Shown: positions 1-7,227 of the stretch, piece after piece
Layout: each line of letters opens with the position of its first letter
Numbering within the stretch: position 1 is the first letter of the stretch
Assembly (NCBI GenBank): GCA_004554425.1
Contig: SFMI01000008.1
Location: forward strand, 1 to 28,279
Direction of reading: 5' to 3'
DNA: 28,279 nt
Source: Candidatus Saccharimonadota bacterium
Lineage (GTDB): Bacteria; Eremiobacterota; Xenobia; Xenobiales; Xenobiaceae
The notes under the pieces: model-generated
What the model was told of the DNA's origin: nothing
The model's database searches: none
Seen by the model: only the letters and a program-made list of their open reading frames with translations
Program-made: the position numbers and the translations under genes

Positions 1-967
1 CTACATTGCGATAAACTTGCTCAGGAATATTGTCTTTGTCTAAATAAGCTTGCAAAGCGGAATCATAGCCGCGAGACTGAGCCAAGAATGAAGAGAAATG
101 AACTTGGCCGGCCATAATGGAAGCGAAAGTGTTGCGATAATCGTTAAGAGCGCCAAAGAATTTTTCTACAGTATCCTTACGTACCCGACGATCTTTGCTA
201 GCTCTATATTTGGCATAGTTGGAAAAAGTCAACTGCACATCTTTGCCATTCTCATCTTTAATGACCGGCAACTTAATATCAGAATAAAGTGACTGGAAGG
301 TCTTTTCAAAGTCGGAAGGCAACTCGTTTAAGTCTATTTCGGCCAGTTGGTTATCCCCCGCCAAAGAGAGAATGCGTTCTTCTTCAGGAGACAAAATATG
401 AGCTTTACGACGGCGGGCTCCCTCAATCCAAGGCAAGTATTCTTTCATAACGGGATGAGCGGCCACAGCTTTGTCAATGACAGAGGAATCAATTTTTAAC
501 AATTCGTCACGAATAAAAGCAGTATTGGCCATAAAACTGCGCATGGCAGCTTGAGCTCTGGCATCCATATCCTGGAGTTTAGCATTGCGTAAATCTGTAG
601 TTAGACGCAAGTTGCTGTATAAAGTTACGCTGTTGGCCAGACGACGCGTATTGAAGTAAGCTTGCATACACTTGAACAGAGCTTCACTGTCACTCAATTT
701 GCCTTTATAAGCCACTATAGAATCAATACTGGCTTTAGTTTTAACCAGAGCATCTTCAAAATCGGCTTCATTTTTGAAAAGAGCTGACAAATTCCATTTG
801 TAACGATCGGGGATATTGCTCCTAGACATATTGGAATCAGGAACGAAAGTATTCACACTTACCACCCCAGCTTTAGGAGATTTTTTAGGAGAGTTGGGAG
901 CGGCGAATGAAGGAGCACCAAAAGCCAAAACGAGGGCTATGGCAGCATAAGCTGCATATTTATTCAC
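1..967 (-). CDS. pepF: Oligoendopeptidase F (M3 family), N-terminal part, exported
   Basis: The frame stays open from a GTG at 965-967 to the left window edge, so about 322 N-terminal residues are seen and the C-terminal half, including the HEXXH zinc site, lies outside. The start has a good Shine-Dalgarno (AGGAGG, about 8 nt upstream). After the leader the protein reads like the helical N-terminal half of PepF: 'WNLSALFKNEADFEDAL' near residue 50, then 'HPVMKEYLPWIEGARRRKAH' and, further on, 'RRVRKDTVEKFFGALNDYR'. Family members are zinc oligopeptidases, usually cytosolic. Here residues 1-22 (Lys3, an Ala/Leu/Val core, 'PSFA') look like a cleavable Sec signal peptide, so the enzyme is probably periplasmic or surface-located. 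That location is inference. It is divergent from the PSP1 gene across 164 bp. Confidence 0.85.
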   Translation of the reverse strand, partial: MNKYAAYAAIALVLAFGAPSFAAPNSPKKSPKAGVVSVNTFVPDSNMSRSNIPDRYKWNLSALFKNEADFEDALVKTKASIDSIVAYKGKLSDSEALFKCMQAYFNTRRLANSVTLYSNLRLTTDLRNAKLQDMDARAQAAMRSFMANTAFIRDELLKIDSSVIDKAVAAHPVMKEYLPWIEGARRRKAHILSPEEERILSLAGDNQLAEIDLNELPSDFEKTFQSLYSDIKLPVIKDENGKDVQLTFSNYAKYRASKDRRVRKDTVEKFFGALNDYRNTFASIMAGQVHFSSFLAQSRGYDSALQAYLDKDNIPEQVYRNV

Positions 968-1131
968 AGGACAAGCCTCCTTGAAATGTTATAGCGGCCA
1001 TATTTTACCACACACTGACGCAAAGCCTCTTGCTTCACTATTTGAAATGTATAACCAATGCTACTGACAAAAAGAATACGGGGAGTTAATTTACATACGG
1101 CGAAGCCGAGCGAGCAAAAGGATTTATACAT

Positions 1132-1820
1132 ATGAAAAAATACTACGAAGTAAGTATATTAGCCAGCAAGGCACCACTTTTTTTTGAAGCTCTCAACGGA
1201 ACTGAATACAATTCTGGACAAAAAGTAATCGTCGAAGGAGCGCGAGGCAGGGAGCTAGGTACAGTTACCGTACCGATTCTCCGCCGCTTTTAAGCGACAC
1301 TTCCCCCAACCGTACAGCCACTCTGGTCTCAGCCACAAATCCTGGAGTCCCCAGTATAATAGTTGGCCCTGCTTCTAAAGAAGATATTATCTTGGCTAAA
1401 GAGCGAGAGTTACAAGGAAACCAAGCTCTAAAATTAATTAAAGAGCGTGTAAAATTTCACAAATTGGCTATGAGAATACTCTCAGCATCTATTACTCTGG
1501 ATGGCAGCAGAATCGTCATAGAATTTTATGCCGAACAAAGAGTAGACTTCAGAGCTCTAGTTCACGATTTAGCTTCTAAATTGAAAATGCGTATAGAATT
1601 GCGTCAGATAGGGCCTCGCGATAGAGCTATTTTAATGGGAGGGCGCGGCGTTTGCGGACGAAATTTATGCTGTTCTGCTTGGCTACGTGATTTTTCTTCA
1701 GTATCTATAAAAATGGCCAAAAATCAAAAAATACCTCTCAATCCAGGCAAAGTATCCGGAGCTTGCGGACGTTTAATGTGCTGTTTGAAATTTGAGCCGA
1801 ATCAGACCACTGACGACTAA
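1132..1820 (+). pseudogene. PSP1-domain protein (RicT/YaaT type), reading frame broken
   Basis: Two pieces in different frames together make one PSP1 protein. The ATG at 1132 (AAAGGA about 10 nt upstream) gives 'YYEVSILASKAPLFFEALNG' and 'SGQKVIVEGARGRELGTV', the usual PSP1 N-terminus, then stops at 1291-1293. The rest continues in the -1 frame from about 1290 to the stop at 1818, with 'RVDFRALVHDLASKLKMRIE', 'GRGVCGRNLCC' and 'KVSGACGRLMCC', the conserved cysteine motifs of the family. One extra T in the T4 run at 1288-1291 would join the frames. RicT in Bacilli binds Fe-S clusters and helps RNase Y; the role elsewhere is less clear. The break could be a homopolymer sequencing error or a real mutation. 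A TTG at 1392 could start only the C-terminal piece. No canonical slippery heptamer is present. Confidence 0.8.
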
Positions 1821-1827
1821 GGACAAA

Positions 1828-1878
1828 ATAAATCGGGCCTCGCTTTTTCAAAAAGTAAGAGAGCGAGGCCCGATTTAT
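1828..1878. terminator. Strong hairpin between convergent genes
   Basis: A perfect 17-bp inverted repeat (1828-1844 with 1862-1878) contains the GC-rich core GGGCCTCGC / GCGAGGCCC. It lies 8 bp after the PSP1 stop and 33 bp before the stop of the convergent Ser-rich gene. A T5/A5 stretch sits in the loop. It probably terminates transcription from both sides. Confidence 0.8.
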
Positions 1879-1910
1879 ATAATGGCCTATTTATTTAATT
1901 AAGCTTAACA

Positions 1911-3107
1911 CTAAGCCAAGAGAGCAGCGCTGATTCCGTTGGCAGATAAAGCTTTTTCATACATAGCTTTCAACTCAGAGAGAGAAAGAATACCATCAGT
2001 CATTTCGGAGTTATATTTGACTACCAATTCGTTAGTGGACATAGCGGCAGATTGTAAATTCTGCACGGACATTACATCAGGACTGATGCCAGGAGCATCA
2101 TTCAAACCACAAGCAGACATATAATCGGAGATCATAGAATCGTATCCCTGGCCATACATGTTTTGAACTTGTTGCATATACTCGGAATAATCAAATTCGG
2201 GGACAACAGCAGAATTGTCACTAAGCTTAGTTCCGTCAGCAATAGTGCCGTTCTGATAAAGAGAAGTCAAACCTTCATAGGCGATTGAATTATCGGTAAA
2301 GACAGAGAAACTGTCTTTAGAGTCCAGTGAAGACAACATAGAAGAATATCTATAATCGTTGAAAGCATTCTTCTGATCGCTCACAGAAGGAGTGGTGTTC
2401 TGGAAGTAGGAGGTAAGACCACTTGTGGAATTTTTGCTACCAGTCAAAGTTGAGGACAAAGTGTTTTTGGAAGCCAAATTGGTACGAACTTGAGCATTCC
2501 ATTTATCCATGCTAGCCAACAAAGAGCCATCCTGGAAGCAACTGGGAGCGCAAGTTTGCACATTCTGGCTAGGCATAGAGCCATAAGTTTTGATGCCAAT
2601 GACATCTTTATAATATTGAGTAGCAGCTTCTGGAGTCATGGCAAAATCAGTCATGCTACGTACAGCCGTAGGATCCTGTCCATTGGCAGTAACGGAAGTG
2701 CCAGCTAAAGCAGCATTGGCAGCCTTCTTGGTCCAAGCAGAAGCATATTCGCTAATAGACTCATAGTTGTCACCCTTAAGCTCTATAGAATAATTGGCAG
2801 CTCCCTGCGGATCTTTAAGACTAAAGGCAGCTTCATTGCGCTCTTGGAGCTGCTGTTGCATTTGAGCGGGTCTAGTGAAAGTGGCTTCACTCTGAGAAGT
2901 GGAAGAAGAGCCCAACAAGTTGGAAACACTGCCGGTAGCCTCTACACCGGCGCTGGAGCCGGAGACAGAAGAAGCGGATACCGAACCGATAAGCCCTTTG
3001 GTTACACCGGACAAAGCTTTGGTAGCGCTAACATTTGCTCCTCCGGAGACTTGCGCACTTTGCACAGACTGAATGTTGACACTGTTATTAACTTGCTGTG
3101 AAATCAT
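1911..3107 (-). CDS. Ser/Ala-rich protein of unknown function
   Basis: Not recognised. I choose the ATG at 3105-3107 because TGAGGG lies about 5 nt upstream; the frame is open further up to a TTG at 3245, but that stretch is GC-rich, lacks an SD and looks like a leader. The product is about 398 residues, beginning 'MISQQVNNSVNIQSVQSAQV', with a Ser/Ala/Gly/Thr-rich first 100 residues and no hydrophobic signal or membrane segment. The rest is polar and Asn/Ser/Tyr-rich, with two close cysteines ('CAPSC') and an acidic helical C-terminus ending 'ANGISAALLA'. This resembles substrates of non-Sec export systems (flagellar, type III or type I), but no family motif supports that. It is monocistronic between two hairpins. 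Confidence 0.6.
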   Translation of the reverse strand: MISQQVNNSVNIQSVQSAQVSGGANVSATKALSGVTKGLIGSVSASSVSGSSAGVEATGSVSNLLGSSSTSQSEATFTRPAQMQQQLQERNEAAFSLKDPQGAANYSIELKGDNYESISEYASAWTKKAANAALAGTSVTANGQDPTAVRSMTDFAMTPEAATQYYKDVIGIKTYGSMPSQNVQTCAPSCFQDGSLLASMDKWNAQVRTNLASKNTLSSTLTGSKNSTSGLTSYFQNTTPSVSDQKNAFNDYRYSSMLSSLDSKDSFSVFTDNSIAYEGLTSLYQNGTIADGTKLSDNSAVVPEFDYSEYMQQVQNMYGQGYDSMISDYMSACGLNDAPGISPDVMSVQNLQSAAMSTNELVVKYNSEMTDGILSLSELKAMYEKALSANGISAALLA

Positions 3108-3173
3108 CTGACCCTCAACAATCTGAAGTTTTAAGCGAGCCCCGCCCCCTATAAAATCGATCTTCGGGACGAC

Positions 3174-3241
3174 GCCAAGCACCTCTGAGTCGATTCGGAA
3201 CATCGCGCTGCGAAATTCGCCGACTCCTCTAATTCCTTGGC
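3174..3241 (-). promoter_or_regulatory. Possible structured 5' leader of the Ser-rich gene
   Basis: Upstream of the chosen ATG lies a stretch richer in GC than its surroundings with nested complementary segments: 3174-3179 pairs with 3236-3241 (GCCAAG/CTTGGC), 3187-3192 pairs with 3221-3226 (GAGTCG/CGACTC), and inside is a small hairpin at 3210-3220 (GCGAA-A-TTCGC). Read on the minus strand this could fold into one long interrupted stem. It matches no riboswitch consensus I know. The alternative is coding sequence if the gene really starts at 3245. Confidence 0.35.
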
Positions 3242-3292
3242 TCAATTATCACCACAAAGGAATAAGAAGTCAACAGAAAGCAGGAAAAACTT

Positions 3293-3318
3293 TGCAAAAA
3301 AAAGGATTTTTAGTCCTT
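3293..3318 (-). terminator. Rho-independent terminator after the DUF554 gene
   Basis: On the minus strand AAGGA...TCCTT (3314-3318 with 3302-3306) is followed by a T run (3293-3301). It starts 14 bp past the stop of the DUF554 gene. The stem is short but the U tract is strong. Confidence 0.65.
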
Positions 3319-3331
3319 CCCTCTTTTGTAT

Positions 3332-4045
3332 TTAGTGCAGCAATTTGGCGATAAAATCGAATAAAGGGCACAAAATAAAGGGGAAAAACATAGCGGGAAT
3401 ATAATTGGCCAGTTTCAGTTTAGTGACATCTAACATATTGAGGCCAATGCCCATAACAATAACTGAGCCTACACAATTAAGTTCTCCAATAGAAGCTTCT
3501 GTTAAAAACGGAGCCATAAAACCAGCACTAGCCGCAATGCCACCCTCAACCAAAAATATGGGAATAGCCGATAAAGCGACACCAGGGCCCATTGTAGAAG
3601 CAAAAAATATAGAAGAAGTTACATCAATAGCAGACTTGGCAAAAAGAATCGTATGATCGCCACGTAAACCGTCTTGCAAAGCTCCCATCACAGCCATTGA
3701 GCCTATACAATAAAAAATTGAAGCATAAGCGAACCCTTGAGCGAAAGAGTGACCTTCTCCAGAACTACCTCCGGAGAATTTGCGTCCAACAATGGTACCA
3801 AAACGCTCCAAACGTGTGCTTAAGTGAAGCCATTCGCCGATAAAAGCTCCAAATACCATAGACATAATAACGACTAAAGGCTGCTTACTAGTATTTAAAC
3901 CGCTGACACCTATAAATAAGAGGCACAGAGCCAAGCCCCCCATAACCGTTTTGTTAAAATGACGAGGGATACCCTTTTTGAATAATAATCCTAAAGCAGA
4001 TCCCACAATTACAGAAGCAGCATTGGTAATAGAGCCTATTAACAT
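3332..4045 (-). CDS. DUF554 (YdfK/YqgA-type) integral membrane protein
   Basis: A 237-residue, very hydrophobic protein with about six to seven membrane segments. It matches the DUF554 family in length and pattern: N-terminal 'MLIGSITNAASVIVGSALGL', a Gly-rich 'VMGGLALCLLFIGVSG', 'FIGEWLHL', then 'GCMFY'-like helices including 'FCIGSMAVMGALQDGLRGD' and 'FAKSAIDVTSSIFFASTMG', and 'GSVIVMGIGLNML' near the end. These are typical DUF554 sequences. The family is widespread and its transport or other role is not established. It starts at an ATG, lies 85 bp from the acetyltransferase gene with a terminator hairpin in between, and so is probably transcribed on its own. Confidence 0.85.
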   Translation of the reverse strand: MLIGSITNAASVIVGSALGLLFKKGIPRHFNKTVMGGLALCLLFIGVSGLNTSKQPLVVIMSMVFGAFIGEWLHLSTRLERFGTIVGRKFSGGSSGEGHSFAQGFAYASIFYCIGSMAVMGALQDGLRGDHTILFAKSAIDVTSSIFFASTMGPGVALSAIPIFLVEGGIAASAGFMAPFLTEASIGELNCVGSVIVMGIGLNMLDVTKLKLANYIPAMFFPFILCPLFDFIAKLLH

Positions 4046-4063
4046 TTATATATACTTTCCATT

Positions 4064-4097
4064 TAAACAAAATCGAGCCGCAGCATAAAACTGCGGC
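4064..4097 (-). terminator. Terminator after the acetyltransferase gene
   Basis: A perfect 7-bp stem GCCGCAG/CTGCGGC (4091-4097 with 4077-4083) with a 7-nt loop, followed on the minus strand by a T-rich tail. It separates the Sel1/acetyltransferase pair from the DUF554 gene. Confidence 0.6.
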
Positions 4098-4130
4098 TTG
4101 CACATAATAGTTATTTTTTCCGTCGTCAAC

Positions 4131-4709
4131 TCAAAGCAAAGTTTTTATCACTCGACAAGGATTGCCATAAGCCAAAACGTGATCGGGAATATCTTTAGTA
4201 ACGACACTCCCCGCCCCAATTACTGTTTTTTCACCTATAGTGACTCCAGGAAGAATAACAACGTTGCCCCCTAACCACACACCATCTTTTATAGTGATTG
4301 GTTGAGCCGTTTCTAAACCTTGAAGCCTAGTTTCACTATCTAAAGGATGGATAGCGGTATAAATTCCGCAATTCGGACCGATTAAAACATTATTGCCTAT
4401 GGTAACACGAGCACAATCAAGCAAAACACAATTGTAATTGATATAGCAATTGCTACCTATATTGATATTTTCTCCGTAGTCACAGGCAAAATGCGCCATT
4501 ATGGCAGTGTTGTCTCCGATAGATCCGAATAAGTTTTTAGCAATTTCGGCAGCTTTTTCGCTGTCTTTAGGAATATAGGCATTAAATTCTTCAACCAAAG
4601 ACAAAGCTCGACGGCGTCTTTGCAACAAATCCTCATCAGCCGGATTGTAAACCAAGCCTGAGATCATTTTTTCAAATTCGGTTAAATTGTTCTCACCCTC
4701 ATTATCCAT
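4131..4709 (-). CDS. Hexapeptide-repeat O-acetyltransferase (maltose/galactoside acetyltransferase-like)
   Basis: A 192-residue left-handed beta-helix acetyltransferase of the Maa/LacA/NodL group. Near residue 14 is the family's N-terminal motif ('MISGLVYNPADEDL'), followed by a helical hairpin. The hexapeptide repeats follow: 'NINIGSNCYINYNCVLLD', 'VTIGNNVLIGPNCGIY', the catalytic-His segment 'YTAIHPLD', then 'VWLGGNVVILPGVTIG' and 'VIGAGSVVTKDIPDHVLAYG', and the usual 'NPCRVIK' end. These enzymes transfer acetyl from acetyl-CoA to sugar hydroxyls; the substrate here is unknown. The ATG lies 3 nt after the stop of the Sel1 gene, so the two are probably translationally coupled. Confidence 0.88.
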   Translation of the reverse strand: MDNEGENNLTEFEKMISGLVYNPADEDLLQRRRRALSLVEEFNAYIPKDSEKAAEIAKNLFGSIGDNTAIMAHFACDYGENINIGSNCYINYNCVLLDCARVTIGNNVLIGPNCGIYTAIHPLDSETRLQGLETAQPITIKDGVWLGGNVVILPGVTIGEKTVIGAGSVVTKDIPDHVLAYGNPCRVIKTLL

Positions 4710-4712
4710 AAT

Positions 4713-6764
4713 CTATTCAGCCTCATCAGTGACGGCATCGTCCTTTTCCTGGTTTTCATAAACTTTAATAAATTCTTCAAGCTCTTTGGTTGACAAATAA
4801 TTAAAGCCAAAAGCCAAGCGCTCAGCGAGAGTAGGCAATTGTTCAGGTTCGACTCCTTCAAGCAACGAAACGTTGTCTTTACCCTCGATATCTCCATGCT
4901 CGGCGGCTTTCTTAAACCACTCTCCAGCAACTTCATAATTTTTATTAACAACTAAGCCCGTAAAATAAGCCACGCCTAAGGCATTTTCAGCGTTGCCATA
5001 GCTTTGACCAGCAGCGCGACGCCACCATTTTAAAGCCTTTTGATTATTTTGCTCGTTGGCACGACCATAGTAATAGCAATATCCCAAATTGTTTTGGGCG
5101 ATAGCATAGCCGCTACGGGCCACATTGTTCCAATGAGTAATACACTTGCTAAAATTTTTCTGTGTGCCTACACCCTCGTAGAACATACACCCTAAAGCGT
5201 AGTCGGCTAAAACACTACCTTTGTCAGCCGCTCTGTTAAAAAACTTAAAAGCTGCCTTAGGATCGGCTTTTACACCTTCTCCCAAAAGATAAGCAGCACC
5301 AAGGTATGCTTGAGCTTCGGTTATATCCTGATCGGCGGCGCTACGCAGAAGTTGAGCAGATTTGGCGTAATCTTGAGAAACAATCAGGCCATTTCTGTAG
5401 CACATTGCCAACTCGTACTGAGCTTCTCCATCTCCTTGATCGGCAGCTTCGGTATAAAGTTCAACGGCGCGGCCCATGTCTTGTTCGACACCTTGACCAA
5501 GCGCATAACAACGTCCTAAGCAATATTTGGCCGACGGGATACCGTGCTCGGCAGCTACGCCGTACCAGCGGGCCGCCTCATCGTAGTTTTGCTCAGTACC
5601 TTTGCCTTGTTCATAAAGCGAAGCCAATTGCAATTGTGCCTTAGGATAATTCTGCGCGGCAGCTTTAGAAAAATACTCGAAAGCCTTGCGATAATCACGC
5701 CCCACACCAAAAGCATTTAAATAAGACCAGCCAGCATTGTACTGAGCTCCAGCTAACCCCTGATCTGCAGCTTCCACAAATAGACGCGCAGCTTCACGCG
5801 GATTGCGCTGAACACCCTCGCCATTTTTGTAGCAAACGCCTAAGTTGTTTTGGGCTTTGGCATTACCCCCGGAGGCGGCCCGCTGGTACCAAGAAAACGC
5901 CTTGTTTAAATCTTTTTCTACTCCAGAACCAGCGCTGTAGCACATACCCAAATTGCATTGGGCACTTGCTTCTCCAGCATTGGCGGCTCTGAAATAAAGC
6001 TCAATAGCTTTTTGCTGATCTTTTTCTACTCCCTGACCCAAGTCGTAGCAAACGCCCAAATTGTACATGGCATTGGGTAACTTTTGATTGGAAGCTCGCA
6101 AAAACCAAGAAGCAGCTTGTTGATAGTCACGTTCTACACCACGACCGAAATAGTAATAACGGCCTAAGTTGTTTTGGGCTTCAGGAATGCCACCGAAAGC
6201 GGCATTTTCATAGTAGCTGGCAGCAGTAGCGAAATTTTGCTCAACACCACAGCCATTTTCATAGCAAAGTCCAAGATAATACTGAGCCAAATGATCATCT
6301 TGCTCGCTGGCTTTTGTCAACCATTCAGCAGCTTTAGTATAGTCGAGCTCGACGCCTTCGCCTTTATAGTAGCAACGTCCTAAAAAGCTCTGTGCGCCCA
6401 CGTGTCCATCTTCGGCAGCTTGAGTAAAAAACTTAATAGCTTTTGGGAAAACCTTTTCGCCGTAGTATTTTTGCGCCAATTGGTAATTATATTCGGGAGT
6501 TCCAGCAGCCGGAACGGGATTTTTTTTGTTTGTACTAAGCTGAATCTCCGGTTCATCTTTGGCAAAAAGCAAATTAGGCAAGCAACTTTCGGACAGGCAA
6601 TAAGAAGCTACTGGCTCAAACGTTTCCGCAGCAGTCAATTCTTTGGCAGGCTGAGCTTGCGCAGTCCCCGCTAAAGCAAGAATCAGACAAAAAGTGAACA
6701 TTCCTCCACTAAATTTGTACTTTAAGGGGAATTTGCATATCATATTTTTCTGTTCTAAATGCAC
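4713..6764 (-). CDS. Exported Sel1-repeat protein
   Basis: I place the start at the GTG at 6764 because AGAGG lies 6 nt upstream. A TTG at 6785 and an ATG at 6743 are alternatives in the same frame. The N-terminus has a signal peptide ('MFTFCLILALAGTAQA'). After a low-complexity linker come one TPR-like pair and about 14 consecutive 36-residue Sel1 repeats of the form LGxCYxxGxGVxxDxxKAxxWxxxAAxxGxxxAQ. About nine carry a Cys at the same position ('LGRCY', 'LGVCY', 'LGMCY'), which is noteworthy for an exported protein. Sel1 arrays are superhelical protein-binding scaffolds, so a periplasmic or surface assembly role is likely but not specified. The C-terminus is acidic. It forms a two-gene unit with the acetyltransferase. 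Confidence 0.88.
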   Translation of the reverse strand: MHLEQKNMICKFPLKYKFSGGMFTFCLILALAGTAQAQPAKELTAAETFEPVASYCLSESCLPNLLFAKDEPEIQLSTNKKNPVPAAGTPEYNYQLAQKYYGEKVFPKAIKFFTQAAEDGHVGAQSFLGRCYYKGEGVELDYTKAAEWLTKASEQDDHLAQYYLGLCYENGCGVEQNFATAASYYENAAFGGIPEAQNNLGRYYYFGRGVERDYQQAASWFLRASNQKLPNAMYNLGVCYDLGQGVEKDQQKAIELYFRAANAGEASAQCNLGMCYSAGSGVEKDLNKAFSWYQRAASGGNAKAQNNLGVCYKNGEGVQRNPREAARLFVEAADQGLAGAQYNAGWSYLNAFGVGRDYRKAFEYFSKAAAQNYPKAQLQLASLYEQGKGTEQNYDEAARWYGVAAEHGIPSAKYCLGRCYALGQGVEQDMGRAVELYTEAADQGDGEAQYELAMCYRNGLIVSQDYAKSAQLLRSAADQDITEAQAYLGAAYLLGEGVKADPKAAFKFFNRAADKGSVLADYALGCMFYEGVGTQKNFSKCITHWNNVARSGYAIAQNNLGYCYYYGRANEQNNQKALKWWRRAAGQSYGNAENALGVAYFTGLVVNKNYEVAGEWFKKAAEHGDIEGKDNVSLLEGVEPEQLPTLAERLAFGFNYLSTKELEEFIKVYENQEKDDAVTDEAE

Positions 6765-6792
6765 CTTACACCTCTGTAGCTTCAAATAGCTT

Positions 6793-6808
6793 CGCTCGCA
6801 AGCGAGCG
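6793..6808. repeat. Perfect short palindromic hairpin between genes
   Basis: CGCTCGC-AA-GCGAGCG (6793-6799 with 6802-6808), in the 64-bp gap between the RuvC-fold gene and the Sel1 gene. There is no T tract behind it on the minus strand. It may be an attenuator or RNA-stability element at the operon end, or lie in the leader of the Sel1 gene. Confidence 0.5.
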
Positions 6809-6828
6809 TACATTAGGTTTTCTTTGTA

Positions 6829-7227
6829 TCAGCTAATATGGGAAGCGATAAAATCTTCTGCCAAAACGACGGCTGCGTAATCATCGTAAAGTTCGGGCGG
6901 GAAAAGTAAACTTAGTGGTAAAAAACGTCTCAACCCGGTAGGAGGATGATCCTTAAAGTAGCGGAGTCTGGCTCTTTCGGTAGAATGGGTTTCGTCAACT
7001 ACTCTAACTTCACACCCTAAAGTTCCTTGCACAATAAGCACAACATGCGCAGATCCGGTACTTCCACCCACAATAACATGATCGAAATTATACGAATTAC
7101 TTAATTCAGAGCACAAACTCTCCAACGAAGTGACTGCCAGCACCTTGTGTTCTAGCACCCCTTCATCTGAAGAAACTACAGCGACTCCACACTTCTTGCT
7201 ACCAGGATCTATCGACAAGACTATCAA
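6829..7227 (-). CDS. RuvC/YqgF-like RNase H-fold protein
   Basis: A 132-residue protein with the RuvC/YqgF fold. 'IVLSIDPGSKKCGVAVV' holds the first acidic residue (Asp7), 'VIVGGSTGSAHV' is the second strand and helix, 'VVDETHSTERARLRYF' holds the Glu (near 79), and 'DDYAAVVLAEDF' the C-terminal Asp. The relation to the pre-16S rRNA nuclease YqgF is clear in fold, but the usual 'TS..A' details differ, so I do not call it RuvX. It starts at a TTG whose bases overlap the TGA of the DUF3084 gene (TTGA), a translational coupling. I believe a pairing with DUF3084 recurs in other diderm genomes (established knowledge, moderate certainty), but no joint function is known. Confidence 0.75.
   Translation of the reverse strand: MIVLSIDPGSKKCGVAVVSSDEGVLEHKVLAVTSLESLCSELSNSYNFDHVIVGGSTGSAHVVLIVQGTLGCEVRVVDETHSTERARLRYFKDHPPTGLRRFLPLSLLFPPELYDDYAAVVLAEDFIASHIS

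Noticed and set aside
98..292. Plus-strand open frame
   Set aside because: It is opposite the PepF frame, which has clear family motifs, a signal peptide and an SD.
1281..1293. Programmed frameshift in the PSP1 gene
   Set aside because: The site does not match X-XXY-YYZ and Phe-tRNA would mispair on slipping to CTT; an indel explains it more simply.
3108..3245. N-terminal extension of the Ser-rich protein to the TTG at 3245
   Set aside because: No SD, different base composition and nested stems; the ATG at 3107 has a good SD. Not fully excluded.
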